In this document: piece by piece, positions 42,415-51,657 of the stretch | Numbering within the stretch: the first letter of the stretch is position 1 | How the letters are laid out: every line of letters begins with the position of its first letter | Assembly (NCBI GenBank): GCA_021325355.1 | Contig: JAJPHI010000023.1 | Coordinates: forward strand, 62,001 to 126,000 | Length of the DNA stretch: 64,000 bases | Source of the DNA: Pseudomonadota bacterium | Lineage (GTDB): Bacteria; Desulfobacterota; Binatia; Binatales; Binataceae | Direction: 5' to 3' | The notes under the pieces: model-generated | Seen by the model: only the letters and a program-made list of their open reading frames with translations | Told to the model about the DNA's origin: nothing | Databases searched by the model: none | Translations under genes and position numbers: made by a program

Positions 42415-44655
42415 CTACTGGTTGGCGAGCTCGGAACGGCTGCGCTGCAGGCCGTTGGGCAGACCGACGCGCGAGACCTGCATCACCCCGTCAATCGCCG
42501 CAATCGAGTGCATCAGGTTCTTGAGTTGCGTTGAGTTACTGACTTTCAGTTCGAACAGCGACCGCGAGCGCCCGTCCTGACCGCTGGTTTTGACCTGGGC
42601 CGTCGAGATATTGACGCCGGCCGCGGCAATCGCGCGCGACATCTCGGCCAGCAAACCGGGCTGATCAATGCAGAGAACTTCGAGTTGAATCGGCCGCAGC
42701 GTGTCCTCGCCGGCCTTCCAGACGACCGTGACGCGGCGCTGCGGATCGGTTTCCATCGCATGCGGACAGCCCGCCAGATGCACCGTCACGCCCCGTCCGC
42801 GCGTGATAAATCCGGTGATCGCCTCTCCGGGTAAGGGATTGCAGCAGCGGGCGAACCGCACCAGCATATCGCCGATGCCGGAGACGACCACGGCGTCGCG
42901 CGTACTCGGTGGGCGCTCGCGCGCCGCGCCATCGCCATCAAGCGGAATCGCCGCAGCAGGCTTCTCACCGCGATAGGCCTTCAGCTCATCGGGCGCCAGA
43001 ACCCTGGACAGAAACTGATTGACGGTGACGATCCCGTAGCCGATGGCCGCGAGCAGACCGTCTTCGTCACCGTGGGAAAGCTCCTTGACCGCCGCCGCGA
43101 ACCGCTCGCGGGTGCGGATTTGCGCCAGCGTCAGACCCAACGGCTCAAGCTCATGATCGAGGAACTGGATCCCCAGCTCGCGCGAGCGTTCCGCCTGCTG
43201 CTGTCGCAGCCACTGGCGAATGCGGCTCTTGGCCCGCGCCGTGACGACATGATTCGCCCAGTCCTTGCCGGGGGTCTGTCGTTCGGCGGTGATCACTTCG
43301 ACGGTATCGCCGGATTGCAGCCGATAGCGCAACGGCACCATCCGCCCGTTGACCCGGGCACCCGCCAGATGATGGCCCACCTGCGAGTGAATCCGATAGG
43401 CAAAATCGATTACCGTCGAGCCCACCGGGAAATCGAGCACATCGCCCTTCGGTGTAAATACGAACACCTCTTCGGCAAAGAGGTCGTCCTTGACGGTCGA
43501 AAGGAACTCCTGCGGATCCTTGACGTCCTGTTGCGATTCGACCAGCCGACGCAACCAGGCGAATCGCTGCGCATCGCGCAGTTCGGCGCCGTTACCCTCC
43601 TTGTAGCTCCAGTGCGCGGCGATCCCATGCTCGGCCACCTGATGCATCTCGGTCGTGCGGATCTGCACTTCGATTCGCTGGCCCCGCGGTCCAATCACGG
43701 TGGTGTGCAGCGACTGATACATGTTGACCTTGGGCAGCGCGATATAATCCTTGAAACGCCCGGGCACCGGTTTCCAACTTGCATGAACGACGCCCAGCGC
43801 TTCGTAACACTCGCGCACCGTACCGACGATAATTCGGAAGGCGACCAGGTCGTAAATCTGGTCGAAGCTGAGCCCCTCCTCCTGCATCTTGTTGTAGATC
43901 GAAAAAAAGTGCTTGGGACGACCCGTCACTTCCGCCTTGACGCCCGCGGCCTCCAGCCGGTCGGCCAGGATACGGATAACCGATTCGATATATTTTTCGC
44001 GCTCGGCGCGTTTCTCCGCGACCTGCGCCTTGAGTTGCGCGTACGCCGTCGGATTGAGCCATCGAAAGGCGCAGTCCTCGAGTTCTGATTTGAGCCAGTA
44101 GATGCCCAGTCGATGGGCCAGCGGTGCGTAGATTTCGAGTGTCTCGCGCGAGATCTCCTCGCGCTGATGCGGCTGCAGATGGCTCAACGTGCGCATGTTG
44201 TGCAGGCGGTCGGCGAGCTTGATCATGACGACCCGAATATCGTGGGCCATCGCAATGACCATCTTGCGGAAATTCTCCGCCTGCTTCTCGGCCCGGCTCT
44301 GGAAGGTGATCTTCGAAACCTTCGTCATGCCGTCGACCAACCGGGCGACCTCGGCGCCGAACAGTCCCTGGACCTCTTCCAATGAGGCGCCGGTGTCCTC
44401 GACCACGTCGTGCAGCAGCCCGGTGATGACGGAAGGCTGATCCAGCTTGAGTTGTGTGATGATGACCGCGACGTTCAGCGGATGCATCACGTAGGGCTCG
44501 CCGGACATCCGCGTCTGCCCCCCATGCATCCGCGCCGAATAGTCGTATGCCCGCCGGATTAACGCGGCGTCGGTTTGCGGATTATATTCCCGACATCGGC
44601 TGATCAGGTCCTCGAGTTGGTCGGGATAGTCGCTCTCGCTGGTTACGGCTTCCAT
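42415..44655 (-). CDS. Bifunctional (p)ppGpp synthetase/hydrolase (RelA/SpoT family)
   Basis: 746 residues in the order HD hydrolase, synthetase, TGS, helical and ACT. The hydrolase site is intact (ARMHGGQTRMSGEPYVMHPL; HDVVEDTG with H82-D83 and E86-D87). The synthetase shows RPKHFFSIYNKMQEEG, DLVAFRIIV and VQIRTTEMHQVAEHGIAAHW. TGS starts near VFVFTPKGDVLDFPVG. The C-terminal ACT domain ends near SKVGLPNG-like sequence. Length and active HD indicate a single Rel/SpoT-type enzyme setting alarmone levels. Its start overlaps the gmk 3' end by 13 bases; no rpoZ is between them. Confidence 0.95.
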   Translation of the reverse strand: MEAVTSESDYPDQLEDLISRCREYNPQTDAALIRRAYDYSARMHGGQTRMSGEPYVMHPLNVAVIITQLKLDQPSVITGLLHDVVEDTGASLEEVQGLFGAEVARLVDGMTKVSKITFQSRAEKQAENFRKMVIAMAHDIRVVMIKLADRLHNMRTLSHLQPHQREEISRETLEIYAPLAHRLGIYWLKSELEDCAFRWLNPTAYAQLKAQVAEKRAEREKYIESVIRILADRLEAAGVKAEVTGRPKHFFSIYNKMQEEGLSFDQIYDLVAFRIIVGTVRECYEALGVVHASWKPVPGRFKDYIALPKVNMYQSLHTTVIGPRGQRIEVQIRTTEMHQVAEHGIAAHWSYKEGNGAELRDAQRFAWLRRLVESQQDVKDPQEFLSTVKDDLFAEEVFVFTPKGDVLDFPVGSTVIDFAYRIHSQVGHHLAGARVNGRMVPLRYRLQSGDTVEVITAERQTPGKDWANHVVTARAKSRIRQWLRQQQAERSRELGIQFLDHELEPLGLTLAQIRTRERFAAAVKELSHGDEDGLLAAIGYGIVTVNQFLSRVLAPDELKAYRGEKPAAAIPLDGDGAARERPPSTRDAVVVSGIGDMLVRFARCCNPLPGEAITGFITRGRGVTVHLAGCPHAMETDPQRRVTVVWKAGEDTLRPIQLEVLCIDQPGLLAEMSRAIAAAGVNISTAQVKTSGQDGRSRSLFELKVSNSTQLKNLMHSIAAIDGVMQVSRVGLPNGLQRSRSELANQ

Positions 44656-45263
44656 GGGACGAAGTCCTTTGTCAGCCTTGCTACCTTAAGTCTTTCGGCT
44701 TCGACGATCGCGCGCAGTTGATCGAGTGACTGCATGATATCTGCGTTAATTATAAGATAATCATACTCCGGATACGCAATCGCTTCATCGTGTGCGCGTC
44801 GCAGCCGGCGGGCGATTTCACCCTCCTCCTCGGTTCCGCGCCGACGCAGGCGCTCCTCGAGTTCGGCGAAACTTGGCGGCAGCACGAAAATCATGACGGC
44901 ATCGGCTCGGTAGCGCGGCCGCAATTGTCGCGCGCCCTGTATATCTATATCTAGCAGTATATCGCGACCCTGTTCGATCGCGCGCTCGACCGGCTCGCGC
45001 AGGGTGCCATAGCGCGCATTGAAGACCACCGCGCTTTCAGCAAACTGATCGGCTGCGAGCAGCCGCGTAAACTCGGCGTCGCTGACAAAATGATAATCCA
45101 CCCCGTCGATCTCGCCTTCGCGCGGCACGCGCGTGGTGACTGAAACGGACGGCTCCAAACCTTCGATACGCTCGAGGGCGGCACGCGAGATGGTCGTCTT
45201 GCCGGCGCCGGAAGGCGCCGAAAGAATAAAGATGATGCCTCTTCGCTGACGTCGGAGATCCAT
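44643..45263 (-). CDS. gmk: Guanylate kinase
   Basis: 206 residues. P-loop FILSAPSGAGKTTISRAALE, GMP-binding SVSVTTRVPREGEIDGVDYH and GTLREPVERAIEQG, then DILLDIDIQGARQLR (Walker B) and the lid RRGTEEEGEIARRL. It converts GMP to GDP, which links directly to the alarmone gene it overlaps. The upstream yicC gene is 29 bases away on the same strand, matching the common yicC-gmk pairing. Confidence 0.96.
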   Translation of the reverse strand: MDLRRQRRGIIFILSAPSGAGKTTISRAALERIEGLEPSVSVTTRVPREGEIDGVDYHFVSDAEFTRLLAADQFAESAVVFNARYGTLREPVERAIEQGRDILLDIDIQGARQLRPRYRADAVMIFVLPPSFAELEERLRRRGTEEEGEIARRLRRAHDEAIAYPEYDYLIINADIMQSLDQLRAIVEAERLKVARLTKDFVPWKP

Positions 45264-45292
45264 TACCGGCTATTGCACCCGCCGCCAGACGC

Positions 45293-46171
45293 CTATTCGA
45301 CGTTCTGCACCTGCTCGCGCATCTTTTCGACCTCGCCTTTCATCTCGACCGTGATTTGCGACATCCGCGCGTCCTGCGACTTGGCGCCGATAGTATTTAT
45401 TTCGCGATTGATTTCCTGCAGCAGGAATTCGATCGACTTGCCCACCGCACCGCGCCGCCGCAACAGCGGCCCCATCGCCTTCAGATGGATCCGCAAACGG
45501 GTCATCTCTTCGCTGATATCGCCATGATGGGCCGCGCCGAGCGCTTCCTCGAAGAGCCTTTTCTCATTGATCGGCGCCTCTCCCAGGAGCTCCCGCATCC
45601 GCGCTTCAAAATTCGCCCGAATCTCCTCGCGCGCCTGTTGCGCGAGCTTTTCGATCTCGGGCAGGGCAGCGACCAAACGCTCGACGCGTTGTTCGAAATC
45701 GCCGCGCAGGGCGCGGCCTTCACGCACTCGTTCGCGTTCGAGCTCCTTCAGCGCCTGACGCAGCGTGCTCAGGGCGAGATCGGCGCCAAGTGTCGGATCG
45801 CTTTCCTCTTCGACCACGCGGAAAATCTCGGGTCGCTGCAGCACCGCTTCGAGTCCGATACGGCCGTTGTCGAGTCCGAGTTTTCGTCCAAGGCGCTTCA
45901 GCTCAGCCACGTAGTTGCGCGCCAGCTCCTCGTTGACCCGCAGCATCGCGCGCGCCGGCACGAGCGCCGTGGCGCGAACGAAGATCTCGACACGCCCGCG
46001 CTCGACGACTTCCTGCACCAGCTTGCGCATCTCGGCTTCCTGTTCGCCCCAGCCGCGCGGCAGGTTCAGCCGTAATTCGAAAAAGCGCTGATTGAGGGCG
46101 CGCACTTCGACCGCCACCTGCACCCGGCGATTACTGAGCTCGGCCCGGCCGAACCCGGTCATGCTCCGCAT
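45293..46171 (-). CDS. yicC: YicC-family endoribonuclease
   Basis: 292 residues from the ATG at 46171 (MRSMTGFGRAEL), the conserved family start; the longer open frame upstream overlaps the GT4 gene. MTGFGRAELSNRRVQVAVEV, the RALNQRFFELRLNLPR segment and the C-terminal SIEFLLQEINREINTIGAKS are hallmarks. E. coli YicC has been described as an RNase involved in small-RNA turnover. Placed before gmk. It overlaps the GT4 stop by 13 bases. Confidence 0.93.
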   Translation of the reverse strand: MRSMTGFGRAELSNRRVQVAVEVRALNQRFFELRLNLPRGWGEQEAEMRKLVQEVVERGRVEIFVRATALVPARAMLRVNEELARNYVAELKRLGRKLGLDNGRIGLEAVLQRPEIFRVVEEESDPTLGADLALSTLRQALKELERERVREGRALRGDFEQRVERLVAALPEIEKLAQQAREEIRANFEARMRELLGEAPINEKRLFEEALGAAHHGDISEEMTRLRIHLKAMGPLLRRRGAVGKSIEFLLQEINREINTIGAKSQDARMSQITVEMKGEVEKMREQVQNVE

Positions 46172-47373
46172 CTTTGATCTCGGTGGTCGTCCCTGAACCG
46201 ACGGCGACTTGCCATCAACTCCTTGTAGAATTCCAGCGTTTTCGTGGTCATCGCTTCCATGCTGAAGTTCAAGAGGATTCTGGTGCGGGCTTGGCGGCCC
46301 ATCGCGGCACGCGTGTCGGGCGATGCGGCCAGGCGGTCGAGAGTGGCCGCCCACGCCGCCGCATCGTCGGGCGGCAGGTAAACCCCGCTGACGCCGTCCT
46401 CAGCCACTTCGCGCAATCCACCCACCGCGCTCAACACGGCCGGCAACCCGCAGGCCATCGCTTCAAGAGCGGCGACACCAAGCCCTTCGTTCGCCGAGGG
46501 CATCGCGAAGAGGTCAGCGGCGTAAAGCACCTGGCGCGGATCGTCAACGCGGCCGAGGAGACGCACGGCGGAATCGAGGCCGCGGTCATGGGCGTATTGG
46601 CGGAGTGGTTCGGCGAGGGGTCCGTCGCCGGCGACGAGGAGGACGCGGCGGGCGCCTTTGGCGCCCGCCGCGTCCTCCTCCTCCCGCGCAAGGGCCATCG
46701 CGTCGAGCAGCACGCGATGGCCCTTGCGCGGGACCAGCGCGCCGACCGCGACAATTACGGTCTGGTCGGCGCGCAAGTCGAGCGCGGCGCGGGCCGCGGC
46801 CCGCGCCGCGCTCGACGGCGGAGCGAAGCGCGCACAGTCCACCCCGCTATGGATAATGCGGAGGCGCTGCGGGGCGGCACCGCCGCCCCGCAGCGCCTCC
46901 GCTACACCCTGTGAAATCGCTACCACTCCCTCCACCGCCCGATTGTAAAGATAGGGCGCGAATCGCCCCCGCGGCGGATAATCCATCCGCCGCGTCACCA
47001 CGCGCAGCGGTCCTGCGGGCACACAGGGGGCAAGTGCATGAGCGCGCGCCGTATGAAAATGCACGATATCGCAGGCGGTCCGCATCAGCGAGGCGCGCAA
47101 CTTGAGTCCCGCCCGCAGATCGAGTGAGTTACGGATCGGCAGCGGATGGCAGCGGATGCCTTCGGCTTCGGCGCGAAGCCAGAGTGCGCCGCGCGGATCG
47201 CAGAAGAGCTCGGCGCGATGGCCCATCGCGAGCAGGCCGAGCGTCAGACCGAGCACCTGCACTTCGCCGCCGCCGAACTGGAGTTCCGGATCGACGCCGG
47301 CAATATGGAGGGTCTCTCCTCGTGGGGGAGAAGCTTTTTGCAGTTCGCGCGCGTGTGTGCCCGTCGTCGCCAT
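46159..47373 (-). CDS. Glycosyltransferase family 4
   Basis: 404 residues from the ATG at 47373; an upstream ATG is inside the GT2 gene. The GT-B fold shows DPELQFGGGEVQVLGLTLGL at the acceptor end and VAVGALVPRKGHRVLLDAMA, LLVAGDGPLAEPLRQYA, MPSANEGLGVAALEAMACGL (ExxGxxxLEAMACG) at the donor end. It probably transfers a sugar to an envelope glycan. A 267-base part of the gene, coding for about residues 158-246, contains four long perfect inverted repeats, listed separately. ATGA overlap with the upstream GT2. Confidence 0.9.
   Translation of the reverse strand: MATTGTHARELQKASPPRGETLHIAGVDPELQFGGGEVQVLGLTLGLLAMGHRAELFCDPRGALWLRAEAEGIRCHPLPIRNSLDLRAGLKLRASLMRTACDIVHFHTARAHALAPCVPAGPLRVVTRRMDYPPRGRFAPYLYNRAVEGVVAISQGVAEALRGGGAAPQRLRIIHSGVDCARFAPPSSAARAAARAALDLRADQTVIVAVGALVPRKGHRVLLDAMALAREEEDAAGAKGARRVLLVAGDGPLAEPLRQYAHDRGLDSAVRLLGRVDDPRQVLYAADLFAMPSANEGLGVAALEAMACGLPAVLSAVGGLREVAEDGVSGVYLPPDDAAAWAATLDRLAASPDTRAAMGRQARTRILLNFSMEAMTTKTLEFYKELMASRRRFRDDHRDQRCGA
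46636..46680. repeat. Perfect inverted repeat 1 inside GT4 gene
   Basis: 21-base arms (46636-46656 and 46660-46680) with loop TTT. The encoded segment EEDAAGA-K-GARRVLL mirrors itself around the Lys. No mismatch. Confidence 0.95.
46682..46733. repeat. Perfect inverted repeat 2 inside GT4 gene
   Basis: 22-base arms (46682-46703 and 46712-46733) with an 8-base spacer, no mismatch. One arm encodes the conserved PRKGHRV; the other encodes AMALARE. Confidence 0.95.
46777..46816. repeat. Perfect 40-base palindrome inside GT4 gene
   Basis: A spacer-free palindrome of 20-base arms centred on GGCCGCGGCC, coding for the Ala/Arg-rich SSAARAAARAALDL. Confidence 0.95.
46858..46902. repeat. Perfect inverted repeat 4 inside GT4 gene
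   Basis: 21-base arms (46858-46878 and 46882-46902) with loop ACC. One arm codes for APQRLR, the other for AEALRGG. No mismatch. Confidence 0.95.
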
Positions 47374-48107
47374 CAGTCGGCCAATCGATAATAGATAATC
47401 GCGCCGATTGCGGCTATTGCATCGCGCCAGCCGATCTTTTTCCCCTGGTCGTATGTCCGTCCGGAGTAGGAGATCGGCGCCTCGTAGATCCGCCACGACG
47501 CCCGCGCCGCTTTGACGGTTATTTCAGGCTCGAAGGTAAAGCGGTTGGCGTTAAGGCGCAGGGCCAGCAGCTTTTCGCGCCGAAAGGCTTTCATCCCCGT
47601 TTCCATGTCGCTCAGGTTGAGGTCGCTCACCGCGTTGGATAGTAGCGTCAACAGCCGATTCCCGACGTAATGCCAGAAAAAGAGCACCCGATGGGGACCG
47701 CCGAGAAAGCGCGATCCGTACACCATGTCGGCGCGTCCATCGATAAGCGGTTCGAGCACGTGGTGGTAGTCGCGCGGATCATATTCGAGGTCGGCGTCCT
47801 GCACGATGATAAACGGTTTGCGCGCCGCGGCGAAACCGAGGCGGAGCGCCGCGCCCTTGCCGCGATTACGAGCGTGACGGAAGCAGCGTAGCCGCGCGTC
47901 ACTCAGACGCGCCAGCTCGGCCGAGGTACCATCGCTCGAGCCGTCATCGATCACGATCACCTCAACGTCGTAGTCGCTGCTGAGGACCCGACGGATAACT
48001 TCGGCGATCGTCGACCGTTCGTTGTAAGCCGGAATCACGACCGAGATGCCGACGGCTTGCGGCCTGGGGTCGGCGATGGGTCCTGCGTCACTCAAAGCAG
48101 CTACCAT
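47373..48107 (-). CDS. Glycosyltransferase family 2 (dolichyl-phosphate-mannose-synthase-like)
   Basis: 244 residues from the ATG at 48107; a longer frame starts at 48176 without family sequence. GT-A fold: VGISVVIPAYNERSTIAEVI, VIVIDDGSSDGTSAEL, RNRGKGAALRLGFAAA, VQDADLEYDPRDY (DxD-like) and the METGMKAFRREKLL segment. Such enzymes make polyprenyl-phosphate sugars used by envelope glycosyltransferases. The stop and GT4 start overlap, so both likely act in one glycan pathway. Confidence 0.92.
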   Translation of the reverse strand: MVAALSDAGPIADPRPQAVGISVVIPAYNERSTIAEVIRRVLSSDYDVEVIVIDDGSSDGTSAELARLSDARLRCFRHARNRGKGAALRLGFAAARKPFIIVQDADLEYDPRDYHHVLEPLIDGRADMVYGSRFLGGPHRVLFFWHYVGNRLLTLLSNAVSDLNLSDMETGMKAFRREKLLALRLNANRFTFEPEITVKAARASWRIYEAPISYSGRTYDQGKKIGWRDAIAAIGAIIYYRLAD

Positions 48108-48373
48108 CGGTACCCGTTCGGATGGTTGTCCGCAAGCGGCGGATCGGTGCCCCGGCGCGGCTTGGCCTCGGGGCATGACGGAAAGCGCAATCGACGGTGC
48201 GGAATATGCGGCAGTCTGCAGAAATTTCCTGTCCCGTCACTGCATCGACGCCCTTTTAGGCGTGTTCACCGGCTCGGTGATGCGTGGTGCGAAGGAGCGA
48301 TTCTTGCGAAAATAGATGGCTAGGGTTCACACGTCTTTGCATCAATCGCGAACCATCGTGAGAGTAAACGCCG

Positions 48374-48544
48374 ATGATGTTTTTGATCGGCCTCGTAGTT
48401 GGGATCGTTATCGGCGCCGCGAGTTGGCTCGTTCTCGCGGCCTACCTGCAGGCCCGCCGCGATAACCTGGATCGTCGTCTCGCCCGGGCCCATGACCCGA
48501 GTCCCACGGGCACGCGCGCGGAATGGTGCGAGCGGCGCATTTGA
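48374..48544 (+). CDS. 56-residue single-span membrane protein
   Basis: MMFLIGLVVGIVIGAASWLV then LAAYLQARRDNLDRRLARAH and a Thr/Arg-rich tail. A Gly-zipper-like hydrophobic span (residues 3-24) with a positive C-terminal side suggests N-out topology. The ribosome-binding site is weak (GAGAGTAAACGCCG). No family recognised. It is convergent with otsA, 12 bases apart. Coding status rests on the clean span and start alone. Confidence 0.55.
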   Translation: MMFLIGLVVGIVIGAASWLVLAAYLQARRDNLDRRLARAHDPSPTGTRAEWCERRI

Positions 48545-48556
48545 GGGCGAGAGCTG

Positions 48557-50050
48557 TCAGCTCACGTAACGGGCGGGCGCGGGCATGGTGATTGACTTGT
48601 CCGGAAGGCTCGCGAGGAAGCTCGCCGACCAGAGATCGAGGTCGCTCGCTTCAACCTTCTGCCGCAGCCGCGCGAGCCGCGTGCAGCGCTCGGCGGTCGG
48701 CATCTCGACGGCCTCCTTCAAGCGCGCGGCGATTTGATCGATACTGTACGGATTGACCAGCAGGGCATCCTTAAGCTCTTCGGCGGCGCCGGCAAATTCA
48801 CTGAGTATCAGGACGGCAGTGTCTTTCAACTGCGACGCGACAAACTCCTTCGCCACCAGATTCATACCATCGCGCAATGGCGTCAGCAGCGCGATATCCG
48901 CCGCCTGGTAATATGCCACCAGTTCCTCGGTACTGAACTGGGTATAAAGATAACGAATCGGGGCATGGCCTTCGGACGAGAAACGTCCCACTACGCGGCC
49001 CACGGTTTCGTCGAGTTCGCGCTTCAGCGCGGCGTACTCTGCCACCTTGGTGCGTGACGGCACGGCGATTAGCACCAGGGTAATTTTTCCGCGGTAGTGC
49101 GGGTTGCGTTCGAGAAAACGCTCGAAACCGAGGAGTCGTTCGATCACTCCTTTGGTGTAGTCGAGGCGATCGACACCCAGCACGACCGTCGGCGTCCTCA
49201 GTACCTGGCGAATTTTTCGCCCGTGTGCCTGCACCTCGTCTGACGCTGCCAGCCGGCGAAAATGGTCAACCGGGACACCCAGCGGGAATGCGCCAACCCG
49301 CGTGATGCGATCGCCGTGATGGACGAGGCCCGCCTTGCGATCCACTTCGGCGCCGCAGATCCGCTCGCAGCCGTCGAGAAAATGCCGCATGTACATCGGC
49401 GTATGAAAGCCAATCAGATCGCTCCCGAGCATCCCTTCGAGCAGCTCGCGTCGCCATGGAAAGACGCGGAAGATCTGCTCGGGCGGCCACGGTACGTGCC
49501 AGAAAAGCCCGATTCGCTTGTGCGCGCAGCGTTCACGCAGCAGGGCGGGCACCAGCGCCAGGTGGAAATCCTGCACCCAGGCGACGTCGTAGAGATCGCT
49601 TTCGGCCTCGGCGGCTGCCGCAAACACGCGATTGACATGGCAGTAGGAACGCCAGTTCGCCGCCTCGAAATGGCAATTAGGTGTCATGAAGTGCATCAGC
49701 GGCCACAATCCGCGATTACACATTCCCCAATAGTAACTGGCGATATCGCGCTCAGTTAAGTGTGGAAAAACGATCGCAAAGCGCGGTTTGTCCGTTGGCA
49801 GCATCAGGCGCGCCGGATTGTTCTTGGCGCCTGACCAGGCGATCCAGAGTCCGCCGGAGCGTTCGAGCAGGCGCAAAAAGGTCACGCCGACGCCGCCAAC
49901 CGTTGGCACCGCGCGTTGCCGACCGCCTTCTTCGACAAAACGAATCGGCGCGCGGTTCGACAGGACCAGCAGGCGTTGATTTCCCAGCGGATCGAGGCGC
50001 GCCGCCTCGCCTGCGCCAGTGCCTGCAACATTTGACGCTCGACTTTGCAT
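48557..50050 (-). CDS. otsA: Trehalose-6-phosphate synthase-like GT20
   Basis: 497 residues. Family motifs: [74 protein letters not shown] and [15 protein letters not shown]. It joins UDP- or GDP-glucose to glucose-6-phosphate. No phosphatase domain (OtsB) is fused or adjacent. The N-terminal VGGVGVTF differs from the usual GG-L-x-A-L loop, so a related product such as glucosylglycerol-phosphate remains possible. It could share glucose-phosphate supply with glgC. Confidence 0.88.
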   Translation of the reverse strand: MQSRASNVAGTGAGEAARLDPLGNQRLLVLSNRAPIRFVEEGGRQRAVPTVGGVGVTFLRLLERSGGLWIAWSGAKNNPARLMLPTDKPRFAIVFPHLTERDIASYYWGMCNRGLWPLMHFMTPNCHFEAANWRSYCHVNRVFAAAAEAESDLYDVAWVQDFHLALVPALLRERCAHKRIGLFWHVPWPPEQIFRVFPWRRELLEGMLGSDLIGFHTPMYMRHFLDGCERICGAEVDRKAGLVHHGDRITRVGAFPLGVPVDHFRRLAASDEVQAHGRKIRQVLRTPTVVLGVDRLDYTKGVIERLLGFERFLERNPHYRGKITLVLIAVPSRTKVAEYAALKRELDETVGRVVGRFSSEGHAPIRYLYTQFSTEELVAYYQAADIALLTPLRDGMNLVAKEFVASQLKDTAVLILSEFAGAAEELKDALLVNPYSIDQIAARLKEAVEMPTAERCTRLARLRQKVEASDLDLWSASFLASLPDKSITMPAPARYVS

Positions 50051-50193
50051 CTATAGGGACCGGGACCAACCAATACGCGCCATCCACCAGGCGCGGTGAG
50101 CGAACCCTAATGCTAGGAGCGTGCCTGACTCAGGAGTGGCCTGGATCGTTCCATCTGCTCCAACCACTTACGGATTTACCGGGTGCGCACCAA

Positions 50194-51657
50194 TCATAGC
50201 TCCGCCGAGAGCGGCGCGGCAATCTCTTCAAGGCTGCGTCTTTCCGCGTCCACCCCGAGGAAAAACTCGAGCAGCGCCGCGCCGAACATCAGAGCGGCCG
50301 CGAGAGCGTAGCCGAACGCCAGCATCGCACGCGAATGCGCGTCGATCAGAAAACCGAAGAACCACGGACCGGCGATCCCGCCGATCGCCGTGCCGGCGGC
50401 GTAAAAGATCGCGATCGCGAGGGCGCGCAGTTCGAGCGGAAATACCTCACTGACCGTCAGATAAGCAGAGCTCGCGGCAGCCGACGCGAAGAAGAACATC
50501 GCCGACCACATGGCGATCTGGATGCTAAGATCCAGTCGGCCGGAGGCGAATAAGATTCCGGTTGACAACAGCAGCGTCGCGGCGGCCGCAAAACTCGCGG
50601 CAATCATAACTCTTCGTCCAATCGCATCGAACCAGTGGCCGAGCGCGAGGGGGCCGCAGAAATTAGCCACTGCGAGCACGATCAGATAAATTCCAGTATC
50701 CTGCGGGCGCACTGCGTAGTAGTGATTGAGTACTAGTGCGTAAGTAAAGAAGATCGCATTGTACATGAAGGCTTGGGCCGCCATGAGGCCGAGGCCGAGC
50801 AGAGCGCGACGGCGATAGCGCCTGGCGATGGTCCCGACGGCGACGCTCAGACCGAAGCGCCGTCGCGCACGGATTCGCAGTATCGGCCGCGCAACTGACG
50901 GCTTGCGATCGTGATGCGGAGCGGCGGCCTCGATTTCCTTTACGGCGGCTTCGGCTTCCGCAAAGCGTCCATGAGTCAGCAGCCAGCGCGGACTTTCCGG
51001 GATAAAGGTCCGCAGTCCGAGGATGACCAGACCGAGCAGCGGACCGAGCGCAAAGCCGATCCGCCAGCCGACGTTTGGCGCGAAGAACCTGGGATTCAGC
51101 AGCACGAGAGTCGCAAGGGCGCCCGCCGCTGCTCCGAGCCAGAAGCTGCCGTTGATGGTCAGGGCGACACGGCCGCGCAAGCGGGCCGGCGTCAGTTCAT
51201 CGATCGCCGAGTTTACCGCCGAGTATTCTCCGCCAATGCCGGCGCCAGTTATAAAGCGAAAAGTCGCAAAAGAAACCAGATTCCACGAGCAGGCGCTCAG
51301 TCCCACGCCGAGCAGGTAGGTCGCGAGCGTGAGAAAGAAAAATTTGCGACGGCCAAACACGTCGGTCAGATGACCGAACACCAGAGCTCCGATCACCGCT
51401 CCGGCGAGATAGCACGAGCTTATAAATCCGATCTGCGTACTGTTCAACGCGAGTACGTCGCGTTGCTGCAGAACGGCGGCGACAGCTCCCATCAGCGTGA
51501 CTTCGAGGCCGTCAAGCACCCACGTCACGCCGAGGCCCAAAATCAGCAGCCAGTGAAAACTCGTCCAGGGCAGGCTATCGAGGCGCGCAGGAATATCAGT
51601 CGCGTACGGCTGCAGCGAAGGATACTCAGACGTGACGGGGAAAATTTTTTGTGGCAA
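50194..51657 (-). CDS. MFS transporter (sugar/metabolite-H+ symporter type)
   Basis: 487 residues, 12 predicted spans in two halves split by a loop near residues 225-265. Starts at TTG; the first residues MPQKIFPVTSEYPSLQPYAT lead into SFHWLLILGLGVTWVLDGLE. Conserved MFS motifs: GHLTDVFGRRKFFFLTL (loop 2-3), GAGIGGEYSAVNSAIDELTP, PESPRWLLTHGRFAEAE and GHWFDAIGRRVMIA. The E-Y-S-A signature suggests the NiaP/metabolite group. Substrate is unknown. Inner membrane. Confidence 0.9.
   Translation of the reverse strand: MPQKIFPVTSEYPSLQPYATDIPARLDSLPWTSFHWLLILGLGVTWVLDGLEVTLMGAVAAVLQQRDVLALNSTQIGFISSCYLAGAVIGALVFGHLTDVFGRRKFFFLTLATYLLGVGLSACSWNLVSFATFRFITGAGIGGEYSAVNSAIDELTPARLRGRVALTINGSFWLGAAAGALATLVLLNPRFFAPNVGWRIGFALGPLLGLVILGLRTFIPESPRWLLTHGRFAEAEAAVKEIEAAAPHHDRKPSVARPILRIRARRRFGLSVAVGTIARRYRRRALLGLGLMAAQAFMYNAIFFTYALVLNHYYAVRPQDTGIYLIVLAVANFCGPLALGHWFDAIGRRVMIAASFAAAATLLLSTGILFASGRLDLSIQIAMWSAMFFFASAAASSAYLTVSEVFPLELRALAIAIFYAAGTAIGGIAGPWFFGFLIDAHSRAMLAFGYALAAALMFGAALLEFFLGVDAERRSLEEIAAPLSAEL

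Noticed and set aside
46174-46914. Long plus-strand frame of 246 codons opposite the GT4 gene
   Set aside because: It is open only because the inverted repeats make both strands alike in codon pattern; its translation matches no family while the minus strand is a clear GT4.
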